54,352 nucleotides of DNA from Domibacillus indicus (GCF_023715895.1 NZ_JAMBOO010000028.1:1-54352), one strand, 5' to 3'; counted from the first letter of the stretch, positions 42,777 to 51,123 are shown. Numbers and translations are program-made. Notes: generated by a model not told the origin, from the sequence alone.

Positions 42777-42914
42777 ATACTTCAACTTAGAGGTTATTGT
42801 TCGGAATGAAGATGATGAGGTGGACTTTCTGCAAGTAGGATACGGCTTGAACCTTAAGATACATTTTACTGAAAAGACAATTGAGCTTCCGTATGGGCCA
42901 GAAGAAGATGAATA
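42777..42914 (+). pseudogene. C-terminal fragment of an unknown acidic protein
   Basis: A frame reading NLEVIVRNEDDEVDFLQVGYG and ending ELPYGPEEDE-stop has protein-like composition but no start or upstream continuation. It is probably the end of a deleted phage gene. Confidence 0.4.
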
Positions 42915-43035
42915 AGGTTTCTTTTGTATGCTTTTTTATTTAAGCAGCAGTTTTATTTAAGGGAATTTTTTTAAAAACGGAAAATAGAATCCATTTTTTG
43001 GTCTGCAAATCCTATTGAGTATATACGCAGTAAAC

Positions 43036-43063
43036 AAAAAGCATTTTACCGAATGCTTTTTTT
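43036..43063 (+). terminator. terminator in the prophage remnant
   Basis: AAAAGCATT pairs with AATGCTTTT and a T run continues. Confidence 0.7.
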
Positions 43064-43231
43064 CGGCGATTCGCCACAGAGGGGTCATATAGAGATGTTT
43101 CATCATGCAGGCATAACCGAGATTGTATACCGTGTTAATGCAGGTAAAGATACATTTTCAAGCGGGAATTTAAAAAAACGAATAAGTGCTAATCGTATTT
43201 GTAAAAATAACTTAAAGGCAGGTGAGGTGAA

Positions 43232-43834
43232 ATGAACTTAACGGAAAAGCAAAAGTCGTTCATCAGTCATTATTATGCCACCTTAGGTGAAAAAAATGCG
43301 ATTGCAACCGTTGAACAAATGGTTGAAGTATTCGTTGTTCTGTACTTAGAAGCGAATGATAATCATGAAAGAGAAAAAGCGGCGTATTTTATTTCCATGA
43401 TCCATCCTAAGGAAAAGCTGACCGGCTTCGAAGAACTGATCGACGTTCAGGAGTTATACAAATATGCTGCAGCAAAGCAAAAGAGAATGCAGAATGGAGC
43501 AAAAGAGGCGCAGGAGAGAAGACACCGCGAGCGAGGGGATTTTTCTTTAACAGATTCTGAATGGGAGAAAGCCGTCCATCATTTTGGCAATAAGTGTGCG
43601 TATTGCGGAAAAAGAAATAAATTAACCTTTGAACACGTTGTTCCGTTTTCAAAAGGCGGCAGCTTTGACAAGAAAAATATTATTCCAGCATGTACCGTAT
43701 GCAACTCCAGCAAGAACGATATGGACTTTTCTGTTTGGTATCGAAATCAGCTGTTTTACGACGAAACAAGAGAGCAAAGAATCATAACGTATTTAAGTCA
43801 GGTAAATGAGCTAAGTTCTGAGTTGAGCAGTTAA
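43232..43834 (+). CDS. HNH endonuclease-domain protein
   Basis: A 200-residue protein with a C-terminal HNH nuclease: CAYCGKRNKLTFEHVVPFSKGG followed by NIIPACTVCNSSKND, giving the two CxxC zinc knuckles and the catalytic His. The first ~90 residues are helical and charged. Ribosome site AGGTGAGGTG. HNH proteins are common in phages, as homing endonucleases or packaging nucleases. The reading frame is intact although its surroundings are decayed. Confidence 0.85.
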   Translation: MNLTEKQKSFISHYYATLGEKNAIATVEQMVEVFVVLYLEANDNHEREKAAYFISMIHPKEKLTGFEELIDVQELYKYAAAKQKRMQNGAKEAQERRHRERGDFSLTDSEWEKAVHHFGNKCAYCGKRNKLTFEHVVPFSKGGSFDKKNIIPACTVCNSSKNDMDFSVWYRNQLFYDETREQRIITYLSQVNELSSELSS

Positions 43835-44113
43835 TTGAATAATTATAGAGAGGGAGCTGCTTAGAGTTCTCTTTTTTTCATTTGTGTAAAACGTATCCCC
43901 GCTGAATGAGGGATAGGTTTCATATGAGTTTATATTAAAAACATTGCACGCCAGATTTCTTCTTGCGGGTTCCAACGGGTCAACACGACAGATAGCAGCT
44001 TCAGCAGTTTGAGATGATAGATCGTTAAATACCGATATAAATGATCCAGCGAGCAATAAAACAGACAGAAGGGACACGGCAACTGGTTTAAATAATTTCT
44101 TTTTAAGCGAAAT
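43811..44113 (-). pseudogene. secreted small protein with damaged start
   Basis: A frame of ~100 residues has a clear signal peptide (KKKLFKPVAVSLLSVLLLAG ... SSQTAEAA) and a short mature part with ICRVDPLEPARRNLACNVF. AGAGGAG lies at the right place, but no ATG, GTG or TTG follows it; an ATT would have to serve. The C-terminus runs into the HNH gene's end. It may be a phage-borne secreted peptide that has lost its start. Confidence 0.35.
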
Positions 44114-44169
44114 TTTTCTCCTCTTTCTTAGTAGTTCGTTTAAAAAACTGAACAAGAGGGGTGGCTGCT

Positions 44170-44283
44170 GTGCAAGTGGGCGATTGGGTTTTAGCAGGTA
44201 TCGGTCGTCATTGGTATCTCGGCTATATTGATAGCTTCTCAGATGATGGCGAAACAATTTATATAACAAATGGTAAAATATAA
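44170..44283 (+). CDS. 37-residue phage-type small protein
   Basis: GTG start eight bases after AGAGGGG. The product begins MQVGDWVLAGIGRHWYLGYID and ends ITNGKI; it looks like a small SH3-like beta protein. Family unknown. Composition and ribosome site suggest a real phage gene. Confidence 0.45.
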   Translation: MQVGDWVLAGIGRHWYLGYIDSFSDDGETIYITNGKI

Positions 44284-44363
44284 TTCATCAAACTAATAAT
44301 ATGTTCCGAAAATCGAATAATGGGGTGGCAGCGTGAGAGTAGTAAAACAAATATAAACGCACC

Positions 44364-44534
44364 CTAATTAGATGCTTTATCTTTTTTTTCAAGCTTTCGA
44401 GTGTTCTTATCCGGAAATCTATTTTTTGATTCTGAAAAGCTTTGTAACTTTATCATTCTTAAAATAATTGGAAAGATAAGAACGAGTTCTAAAATCGTTA
44501 AAAATAACCACAAAAAGAGTTCATTTGAAGTCAT
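44364..44534 (-). CDS. small single-span membrane protein
   Basis: A 56-residue protein with one hydrophobic helix (LFLWLFLTILELVLIFPIIL) and a Lys-rich tail. GGAGG lies about ten bases before the ATG at 44534. Function unknown; it may be a holin-like or toxin-like phage protein. Confidence 0.45.
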   Translation of the reverse strand: MTSNELFLWLFLTILELVLIFPIILRMIKLQSFSESKNRFPDKNTRKLEKKDKASN

Positions 44535-44654
44535 AACGAGAAAACCTCCAGACAAACAAACATCGCAATTTTAAGTTGCCCAATTTTTTGAAGAATAAAC
44601 GATTTTGTTTATGAAAAAGTGGAGGGGAGTGATGCAGTTCTCTTTCTAAAAACT

Positions 44655-44807
44655 GTGAAAATTGGCTTGTTGCTTGACAGGAGCAAAGAAGCAAGATACG
44701 AGCGGTATCTCAAACAAGGTTTAACTGAAGGAAACATTATTACGCGCTATCCACAGTTGCCATCTGGCTAGCTGCAAGAGGCAAAGAAGTGGTGGGGGTG
44801 TGCATAA
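44655..44807 (+). pseudogene. broken small phage gene with nonsense codon (repeat R1)
   Basis: The frame reads MKIGLLLDRSKEARYERY, TEGNIITRYPQLPSG, then TAG in place of the Trp seen in a related copy (PIGWLQEEKKRW), then LQEAKKWWGCA-stop. The nearest strong ribosome site precedes an ATG in another frame, so a frameshift is also likely. Copies of its 3' end recur at 44975 and 45947. Confidence 0.5.
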
Positions 44808-44812
44808 AAAAA
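44748..44812 (+). repeat. repeat R1 (3' end of small phage gene)
   Basis: About 65 bases encoding YPQLPSG-stop-LQEAKKWWGCA-stop. It is similar to R2 (44975-45040) and R3 (45947-46010). Confidence 0.6.
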
Positions 44813-44974
44813 TCCCGGGATACGCCCGGGTTTAGAGTTAGCATAGTGAACAGAGGTATCTGCTGAAAATAAGCATTAATAAAGCGTATTTCATTAAAAA
44901 ATAGAATATACGTGAAAACGAAAAACGGCCAGGCGGGAACCTGACTGCTTTTTCGAAATGGAAAATGTAAACTT

Positions 44975-45040
44975 GTATCCTCATTTGCCGATAGGGTGGC
45001 TGCAGGAGGAGAAGAAGCGATGGGAGCTTGCATAAAAATG
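44975..45040 (+). repeat. repeat R2
   Basis: Encodes YPHLPIGWLQEEKKRWELA-stop and aligns with R1 and R3. A segment ending CTGACTGCTTTTT and continuing GAAATGGAAAATGTAAACTT lies just before it; a close copy follows R3 at about 46010-46060. Confidence 0.6.
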
Positions 45041-45255
45041 CAGCCAAGCTTGCGCTAGGCTGCCATAGAGAGTGTGTCATCTGTGATTGTGGGTTCAAAG
45101 CTGACTGTAATATCATGAGCTGTTTCAAAGGAATTATTTAAAAAATTATTACTTTAGGATGCCTAAAAGTTGAATAAAGGGACAGCTGCTCTAATTATCG
45201 AGTTGAGACGACCTTTATAGGACATACTAAGAAAAACTTTTTAGATGGTGATGGC

Positions 45256-45816
45256 TTGAAAAAGAAAGTTATTTTGTTTCTAAGTATTACATTTGCTGTC
45301 CTAGTAACAGTAGTGGTGATTCGAGACATGTTAAATGGAAATTTCTCTACCTGGCCGGCTGGACTTGGTATGATTTTTTGCAGTGCGCTGCCTATTTTCC
45401 TTTTATTTTTAAAAAAGCATCCTTTTAACCTGCCTTTGATTATCAGCTACTATCTTTTCTTATTTTTCACACTTTTTTTGGGAGCCGTCCTAAAATTTTA
45501 TGATCGCTTTTTATGGTGGGATACAATGCTTCATTTCTTTGGAGGTTCCTTTTCAGGCTTCATTGGCACAGCGATTTACAAGTTTCTTCTGCCAAAGAGG
45601 TTACAAAGAGGAGTTTCGCGATGGATGATCTTTTTGTTTGCTTTATCATTTTCAGTAACGATCAGTGTTCTGTGGGAAAGCGCTGAGTTTGCCGGGGCTG
45701 TTATAGGTTTTTTGCAAGGAGAAAGCAATAAGGATACGATGACAGATATGTTGGCTGGTTTAACGGGAGCACTAATCATAGCTAGGTATGCAGGGCTTAG
45801 AAAAAAGTCTGGCTGA
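45256..45816 (+). CDS. DUF2238-like membrane protein
   Basis: A 186-residue membrane protein with five to six helices, starting at TTG. The stretch RFLWWDTMLHFFGGSFSGF near 90-108, VLWESAEFAG near 140-149 and DTMTDMLAGLTGALI near 160-174 are typical of the DUF2238/YjdF-like family, whose conserved His and acidic residues face the membrane. Function unknown. It is intact amid decayed phage sequence and may be a host gene. Confidence 0.75.
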   Translation: MKKKVILFLSITFAVLVTVVVIRDMLNGNFSTWPAGLGMIFCSALPIFLLFLKKHPFNLPLIISYYLFLFFTLFLGAVLKFYDRFLWWDTMLHFFGGSFSGFIGTAIYKFLLPKRLQRGVSRWMIFLFALSFSVTISVLWESAEFAGAVIGFLQGESNKDTMTDMLAGLTGALIIARYAGLRKKSG

Positions 45817-46239
45817 AACAAATAAGTTTTATTTTGTAAGAATGTGAATGTGACATTATGGATATTAAAGACTAATCAGCAGAGGAAGCGAAAGGAAAAC
45901 CAAAGGTAATGGCGGACTTACTTTAATCTACAGATAATGATCAGTGTTATCCTAACTTTGCGATTGGATGGCTCTAGGAAGTAAAGAAGCGTTGGGGATT
46001 TGCATAAAAAGACAGCCAGAGGGGACTCTGACTGCTTTTTGGAAATGGGAAATGTAAACTTGGGAGGGCCAGCCCCCTCGACGTTAACAAACAGTATGAA
46101 CAAGTTCAGAAAGTTTTATACAGACAAAATAAAAAAGCAGCCAGGCAAGGAGAGCCTGACTGAAGAGCAAAAAGTTTTCAGGAGTTGGGCTTAGAATTAA
46201 CAGTACCATTATGACCCCTCACAAGAAATTTTATACAAA
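45817..46239. other. repeat-rich intergenic region
   Basis: No reliable gene. It contains repeat R3, a CAGCCAG/CTGACTG hairpin near 46012-46040 related to one at 44927, and another (CAGCCAGGC/GCCTGACTG) near 46139-46164. Confidence 0.5.
45947..46010 (+). repeat. repeat R3
   Basis: Aligns with R1 and R2; one frame reads YPNFAIGWL-stop-EVKKRWGFA-stop. More decayed than R2. Confidence 0.55.
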
Positions 46240-46273
46240 AAATAAAAAAAGACTGTATTTACTTAGTACAGTC
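46240..46273 (-). terminator. terminator of the yjcZ-like gene
   Basis: On the minus strand GACTGTAC and TACAGTC pair and are followed by TTTTTTTATTTTTT. It lies 77 bases beyond the yjcZ-like stop. Confidence 0.8.
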
Positions 46274-46349
46274 AACTTTACATCGAATAGGGGCTAAAGA
46301 AGGCAGCTGGAGGCAGCTAGATTAATTCTTGCAGACCAGTATTGGACAC

Positions 46350-46472
46350 TTAACAGTATCCACCACTATATTCACCTTTTACATAAGAGGCCCCAATAAT
46401 GATCAGAAGAATAAACAAGACAACAATTAGTGCAAAACCAGATCCGTATCCACCATTGTTTTCACAGCTCAC
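46350..46472 (-). CDS. YjcZ-family small sporulation protein
   Basis: A 40-residue protein starting at GTG behind GGGAGGTG. It has a Gly/Asn-rich N-terminus (SCENNGGYGSG) and one hydrophobic helix (FALIVVLFILLIIIGASYV), the pattern of the YjcZ/YjcM family of small spore-associated proteins in Bacillus. Its own terminator follows. It supports a spore-forming host. Confidence 0.8.
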   Translation of the reverse strand: MSCENNGGYGSGFALIVVLFILLIIIGASYVKGEYSGGYC

Positions 46473-46542
46473 AATTATCACCTCCCACTTTTACATAGTA
46501 TGGGGAAGTTCAGATAAGGGCTGTATAATTGATCCTTCCACA

Positions 46543-46662
46543 ATGAAGCTGGAATTGGATATAATGGAAATAGCAGGTACATGTGTTTTAGTGGTTTGTG
46601 ACGGTAAGGTTAAGGTTAGGGAGCTGCCAATGCATGGTGAATATAAGATTGTCAGAAAGTGA
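46543..46662 (+). pseudogene. DUF3954-like phage protein fragment
   Basis: A 39-codon frame with LDIMEIAGTCVLVVCDGKVK and ELPMHGEYKIV, resembling the short phage proteins of the DUF3954 type. It has no convincing ribosome site and ends early, so it is probably a remnant. Confidence 0.4.
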
Positions 46663-46845
46663 AGCGGATGAGGCGGGAAGAGGGAGAAGAATTTTAAGGG
46701 TGGAAAATAGTGCATTTTATCAAATCTAAAATAAATTCGAAAAGGGCCTGTAACTACTTAAAATTAATAAAAGAATTTTTAAATAAGGATTTACAAAATT
46801 ACAGATGTTATGGGTGAGGAAAAATATAGGTCAGAGGGAATATAA

Positions 46846-47901
46846 ATGACTATCCAATTAGAAAAAAATGCGTTTTTCAAAAAATATAAGATTGATCAAA
46901 CTGCCTTCCAACAAGCTTCGATTAACTGGGATGCACTCTCGTCTATATACGAGGATCATTTGAGAAATATTCCTATCTTAGAGGAAATCTCTAGAACTGT
47001 TGCAGATATTTTAAGGGAGCATCCAGATGTTCACACTGTTAGATCAAGAATTAAAAGTCCTGAACACTTGCTTGAAAAAATAATAAGAAAAACAATTCGG
47101 AAACAGGAAACAGAAAACGGGTATCAAATTACATTAAATAATTATAAACAAGAAGTACCAGATTTAATCGGTATACGCGTCCTTCATTTATACAAGGATC
47201 AAGCTTTTCAAATTGATCACCTTATTCGAGAAATGTGGGAGTTAGAGGAAACTCCAACTAAATATGAAAGAAAGGGCGATTTAAGAGATAAAAAATTAGA
47301 GAATGATGCTGAAAGCTTTGGTTATAAAGAGCATCCGGCAGGCTATCGTTCATGGCATTATTTAATAAAAACACAAGTAAAAGAAACGGAAAATATAGCT
47401 GAAATTCAAGTGAGAACAATTTTTGAAGAAGGCTGGAGTGAAATAGATCACCAGCTGCGCTATCCATATGAGTTAGATAATGAATTATTGAATAACCAGC
47501 TTCTAGTTCTAAACCGAATAGCTGGTAGTGCTGATGAATTAGTGAGTTCTATACGTGAGACAAAAATTAATCTAAAAGCTCTTCAAGAAGATAAAAAGGA
47601 ACAAGATAAGCTCATTGAAGAATTTAAACAAGAGATAAGAGGGCTTTCTAAAAATAAAGAAATTCAGGAAGGTACTATTAAATCTCTTGAAAAGAAAGTA
47701 GCTCAACTTGAAGAAGCGCAAAAGAAGTCTTACATGAAGCTATCTACAGGTAGTGCAGGATTGTATCTATCTTCAAAAGATTATGAATGGTTACCTAATA
47801 CCGATTTGTACAGTCTAAAAGACTCGATGGGATCAGTAACTCCAAAAATAAGTTATAGTAATGGCATTATTAATACACAAGTAGATAAGAAAAGCGAATA
47901 A
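46846..47901 (+). CDS. RelA/SpoT-domain protein (possible alarmone synthetase) with coiled coil
   Basis: A 351-residue protein. Residues ~60-215 form a RelA/SpoT nucleotidyltransferase domain: RSRIKSPEHLLEKI, DLIGIRVLHLYKD, HPAGYRSWHYLI and EIQVRTIFEEGWSEIDHQLRYPY keep the synthetase signatures. No hydrolase (HD) domain is seen. Residues ~230-290 are a Lys/Glu-rich coiled coil, followed by ~60 residues ending the protein. Stand-alone synthetases make (p)ppGpp or related nucleotides; some phage-encoded ones are toxic and act in anti-phage defence. Here it is intact within a decayed prophage. No antitoxin gene is obvious next to it. Confidence 0.8.
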   Translation: MTIQLEKNAFFKKYKIDQTAFQQASINWDALSSIYEDHLRNIPILEEISRTVADILREHPDVHTVRSRIKSPEHLLEKIIRKTIRKQETENGYQITLNNYKQEVPDLIGIRVLHLYKDQAFQIDHLIREMWELEETPTKYERKGDLRDKKLENDAESFGYKEHPAGYRSWHYLIKTQVKETENIAEIQVRTIFEEGWSEIDHQLRYPYELDNELLNNQLLVLNRIAGSADELVSSIRETKINLKALQEDKKEQDKLIEEFKQEIRGLSKNKEIQEGTIKSLEKKVAQLEEAQKKSYMKLSTGSAGLYLSSKDYEWLPNTDLYSLKDSMGSVTPKISYSNGIINTQVDKKSE

Positions 47902-47920
47902 ATGTTCTCTCAGCCATCTG

Positions 47921-47974
47921 AAGGACACTGAACAGATACGAAAATTTGTGTGCTGTTTGGTGTCCTTTTTTATT
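47921..47974 (+). terminator. terminator after the RelA/SpoT-domain gene
   Basis: AAGGACAC pairs with GTGTCCTT and inner ACAG with CTGT, then a TTTTTTATT tract. Confidence 0.8.
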
Positions 47975-47995
47975 TGCCAAAAGAGGAGCGTGAAG

Positions 47996-48453
47996 ATGAA
48001 AACAATGAAAGAGCAGCTGCAGTTGTGGCGTGAAGTGAATACAATGTCAGCTCCGAAAAAGAGTAGACAAAAACCAGAGAAAAAGATTTCCAAACGAACA
48101 GAAACGTTTACTGATCAGGATTTACGTTACTTGATGAACTCAAGTATGAAAACACTTCGCCGTGGCCGTGGCGGCGCATACAAATATCTGAGCAAAACCT
48201 CCAAGATAAGACGCTCATTAACAGCATGATCAGCGAAATGCAATTTGCGATTCAATGGATGGTGTCGGGGCGGAATCCTGAGGCACGGCGTGGAGCAGAT
48301 CGGACAGGGACTTATACGTTAGATCCGAAGCTAATTGAGGCGGTTGTGCCAAAATTACTTGGGATTACTAAATCTTCTGTACAGACATACTTAGAACGAG
48401 CGGAGCGGAAAATTGAAAACCAGAAGAGAAGAAGTCTTTTTCTTGTTTCTTAA
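47996..48453 (+). pseudogene. phage late-gene activator (ArpU/Xpf-type sigma-like), frameshifted and internally deleted
   Basis: The first frame (ATG behind AGAGGAG) gives MKTMKEQLQLWREVN ... LMNSSMKTLRRGRGG. Near 48175 the homology moves to another frame with NLQDKTLINSMISEMQFAIQWM and GRNPEARRGADRTGTY. It then jumps from DPKLIEA to LLGITKSSVQTYLERAERKI, skipping the ~50 residues that normally contain the sigma-4-like helix start. Family members activate late phage transcription. This copy has at least one frameshift and an internal deletion. Confidence 0.7.
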
Positions 48454-48561
48454 CATACAATTTTATAGATAATTTATTTGATAAATATTGTTTTATTTTC
48501 AAGAAAATAGAAGAATAATTTCAAAAATTGTCGAAATTAAAAGTAAGAGGGGGGAATTTGA

Positions 48562-49050
48562 ATGGATTTCAAAAAAATTAGACAGATTGAAGATTTAAAA
48601 GAAGAATTAAGTGATTTGAAGCAAAAAAATAAAGAGTTATTTAAAAAAAATATAGAACCAAAAGCAGTTGAATTAACAAAGGAATTCATTGAAGAATTAG
48701 TTGAATTTTTTAAAGAACAAGATTTTAAAGTTAATAAAACCAATGATGGAATAACTGCAAAGTATAAAAATCATGGATTTTTAATTAGAAGACAAGAGAA
48801 TAATATAAGTATTGAAGAAAATGGACAACAAAAATGGTCTATTTACGCAAGCTATAATCACTTTACCCATAGTGGCTATGGACTTCCTGATGGTGAAGCA
48901 GATCGAGAAATTATAAGGCTACAAAAAGAGATTGAAGCTGCTATGCGTAATACAGAAAATTATGAAAACCCATTTGTTTACCTTACAATAAGAGCAGATG
49001 GTAGAAGGTTTGCAAATCCTAAAGATGTAATAGATCAATTATTCAATTGA
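48562..49050 (+). CDS. protein of unknown function; stop codon supplied by the IS end
   Basis: A 162-residue protein with ribosome site AGAGGGGGG. An N-terminal coiled coil (IRQIEDLKEELSDLKQKN) precedes a mixed domain with WSIYASYNHFTHSGYGLP. I recognise no family. IS copy 2 begins at 49047, so the last codon and TGA stop come from the element. Without the IS the gene would end one Lys later, at TAA, so the insertion barely changes the protein. Confidence 0.6.
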   Translation: MDFKKIRQIEDLKEELSDLKQKNKELFKKNIEPKAVELTKEFIEELVEFFKEQDFKVNKTNDGITAKYKNHGFLIRRQENNISIEENGQQKWSIYASYNHFTHSGYGLPDGEADREIIRLQKEIEAAMRNTENYENPFVYLTIRADGRRFANPKDVIDQLFN

Positions 49051-49200
49051 ACTACCACCCACTTACCTGACGGTTGAAGTGGGGGATTCCTGGGCAAGGG
49101 GATCTTCGACCCCCAGTAATCAGGCTAACCCCGTATTCCAACGGTTTTATGACCAAGCTTAACTAGACTGAAGTGAAAGAAGTCGAAGGGCTTCTTTTTT
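49047..49200 (-). ncRNA. probable omegaRNA of IS copy 2
   Basis: Same scaffold as copy 1. The guide would start TTGAATAATTGATCTATT on the minus strand, taken from the end of the gene at 48.6 kb. Inferred from the family; limits approximate. Confidence 0.45.
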
Positions 49201-50373
49201 AATATTCAAGCTCGCATTCAGGTCCCGGTCGTGATGTACGCCGCAGGAAGGACACTCCCACACCCGTACAGCGAGATTTTTTACATCCTTATGCTGATGC
49301 CCGCATCTTGAGCAGAGCTGGCTTGATGGGAAGAACGGATCGACTTTTATGATCGTCCGTCCGTACCACTTCGCTTTGTAAGCGAGCATTTCGTTGAACC
49401 TCGACCATGACACATCGTGAATCCCCTTGCTTAGCTTTTTGTTTTGGACGAGATTCTTCACTGACAAATTCTCCACTGCGATCACTTGGTTTTCATGAAC
49501 GAGCCTGGTCGTCAGCTTGTGAAGAAAATCTTCTCTTGTGTGTTTGATTTTTTCGTGCAGTTTAGCAATCTGGGCTTTATTTTTTCCCCACGATTTCGAA
49601 CCTTCTTTTTTACGTGCAAACGCACGCTGAAGAAAGGCTAATCGCTTTTCGTATTTTTGATAGTATTTCGGGTTGGCAATGGATTCACCGTTGGAGAGCA
49701 CGGCAAACTCTTTTAATCCCAGATCAATGCCAACGGCATCGTTGGTGCTTGGTTTGTACGGGGAATAAGGCATCTCGCAAATGACCGAAATAGAATACCG
49801 GCCGGTACTGCTGCGGCGCACCGTGACACGCTTAATGTCGCCTTCGATGTTTCGGGACTTGGAAAAACGAATCCAGCCGAGTTTCGGCAGCTGAATGCGG
49901 TTGTCTGTAATTTTAATATTATTGTTTGTCATTTTGGTCGTATAGCTCTGGACTGGGTTTTTCTTACTTTTGAATGTCGGATGGCCTTTAAAATCATACG
50001 CCGTTGGCGTATAGCCTTCTGCACATTTTTTAGCGGCTCGCTTTTTCAATTCTTTTTTTGGCTGATCCTTATATTTTTTGAATCCTTCGTACTGATATTC
50101 GATGCTTGCCTGAAGAGCAATACTGTCAGAAACAGACAACCATTTGAACGTTTCTTTTAGCCCAGGAAGGAGCTTTTTAGCGGCTGTTTCTGTATACCGT
50201 TTTTTTGTTTTTTCGAAACTCTTGATGTTTTCATTTAATATATAATTGTAGACAAACCGGCAGCAGCCGATCGTTTGGTTAATCAGTTGTTTTTGCTCGT
50301 CACTTGGATGGATTTTAAACCGAAAGGCTTTAAAATGAAGGTTCTTTGTTTCATCTGTTTTGGTTTTCATCAT
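49159..50373 (-). CDS. tnpB: TnpB RNA-guided nuclease, copy 2
   Basis: About 404 residues, differing from copy 1 at a small number of positions (for example WLSVSD for WLSGSD and VHHDRDLNA for VRHDRDMNA). RuvC motifs GIDLGLKEF, AVENLSVKNL and DRDLNASLNI and the four-Cys ribbon are intact. Both copies keep full frames although the prophage around them is decayed, suggesting recent arrival or selection. Confidence 0.92.
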   Translation of the reverse strand: MMKTKTDETKNLHFKAFRFKIHPSDEQKQLINQTIGCCRFVYNYILNENIKSFEKTKKRYTETAAKKLLPGLKETFKWLSVSDSIALQASIEYQYEGFKKYKDQPKKELKKRAAKKCAEGYTPTAYDFKGHPTFKSKKNPVQSYTTKMTNNNIKITDNRIQLPKLGWIRFSKSRNIEGDIKRVTVRRSSTGRYSISVICEMPYSPYKPSTNDAVGIDLGLKEFAVLSNGESIANPKYYQKYEKRLAFLQRAFARKKEGSKSWGKNKAQIAKLHEKIKHTREDFLHKLTTRLVHENQVIAVENLSVKNLVQNKKLSKGIHDVSWSRFNEMLAYKAKWYGRTIIKVDPFFPSSQLCSRCGHQHKDVKNLAVRVWECPSCGVHHDRDLNASLNIKKEALRLLSLQSS

Positions 50374-50535
50374 TTTCCCCACCCCTGAACGTTTGTTCTA
50401 TACCTAATTATACCATTTTAGCAATAGTGCGTTCAAGGAAAAAGAATGACTGAAAGAGCAGCGATTCATCCCCCACTTAGCAAGCTTGAAGTGGGGGTGT
50501 TCTCACCGAAGATGATAAAATTAATCCTCTGAAGT

Positions 50536-50676
50536 GCACCCCAATTGTTAGACACCATCTAACAATTGGAGGTGTATTTTTTATGGTTAGGTTTTCAATA
50601 GAAGACAAAATGAACGCCGTACGGCGTTATGAATCAGGACCAGAAGGCGTTAAGCAAGAAATTGAATATAAGTAAA
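50536..50676 (+). mobile_element. IS3-family fragment (left end and start of orfA)
   Basis: TGCACCCCAATTGTTAGACA is typical of an IS3-family terminal repeat. An ATG behind AATTGGAGG starts MVRFSIEDKMNAVRRYESG, the beginning of an IS3/IS150-type OrfA, but the frame stops after about 30 codons. The rest of the element is missing. CCAATTGTTAGA/TCTAACAATTGG forms a hairpin at its end. Confidence 0.65.
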
Positions 50677-50725
50677 GATAAATTAGAAGTTATACGTATG
50701 ACATGAATTTAATTTCGTTTTTTAT

Positions 50726-50748
50726 AAGCACCCAAAAGGTGCTTTTTC
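50726..50748 (+). terminator. terminator in the prophage remnant
   Basis: AAGCACC pairs with GGTGCTT, followed by TTTC. Confidence 0.7.
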
Positions 50749-50799
50749 TTTGTTCCAAAACAAACGGCGAAGGAAATCCGATTCGTGTGTATGACGTCC

Positions 50800-51105
50800 T
50801 TTCCGGTTCGAGCTCCTAGACGCAGCTGGGTACGTTACCGGCTGCTGTAGTTAGTTATATGACTTTATCTAGCGGCGAGTTAGGGCTTAATCTAGCGGAT
50901 AATGAAGTCTATTCAATGACTAACAACTCGTTTATAATAGGCGACTTCCAAACCGGGGCGTTGAAAAAAGTGTCGGATTATATGCATACAAAAACAATGC
51001 AAGGGGCTTTTTCATCAAAGGTAAATACCTAAAATACTTATATCAATCTTCAGCCCCCGGACCGCTTTCTATGCAACTGGTTTTAGGCGGCGTGACGATT
51101 AAATA
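50800..51105 (+). pseudogene. phage tail/baseplate protein C-terminus, frameshifted
   Basis: One frame reads SSGELGLNLADNEVYSMTNNS and DFQTGALKKVSDYMHTK; near 51015 the homology moves to another frame with KGKYLKYLYQSSAPGPLSMQ and LVLGGVTIK-stop. The style is that of phage tail fibre or baseplate proteins. The N-terminus is absent. Confidence 0.5.
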
Positions 51106-51123
51106 AAAAGCATAGCAAGATAA

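Larger units (their letters stand above)
42541..43231. other. prophage-remnant spacer
   Basis: No intact gene is visible in ~690 bases. It contains a minus-strand terminator, a C-terminal coding fragment and a plus-strand terminator, listed separately. Confidence 0.5.
49047..50514 (-). mobile_element. IS605/IS1341-type element, copy 2 (TnpB only)
   Basis: A 1,468-base element matching the copy at 40.5 kb, with the same ends (TTGAACTACC and CGAAGATG) and end hairpins. Its flank next to the tnpB start side is again TTTAT read on the minus strand. It lies at the 3' end of an unknown gene and next to an IS3 remnant. Confidence 0.88.

Noticed and set aside
46000-46194. 64-codon frame after repeat R3
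   Set aside because: It crosses the repeat and hairpin mosaic without a ribosome site and resembles no protein family.
50711-50725. Possible fifth copy of the TTTCGTTTT element
   Set aside because: It reads TTTCGTTTTTTATAAG, lacks the ACAAT end, TnrA box and -10 spacing, and runs into a terminator.
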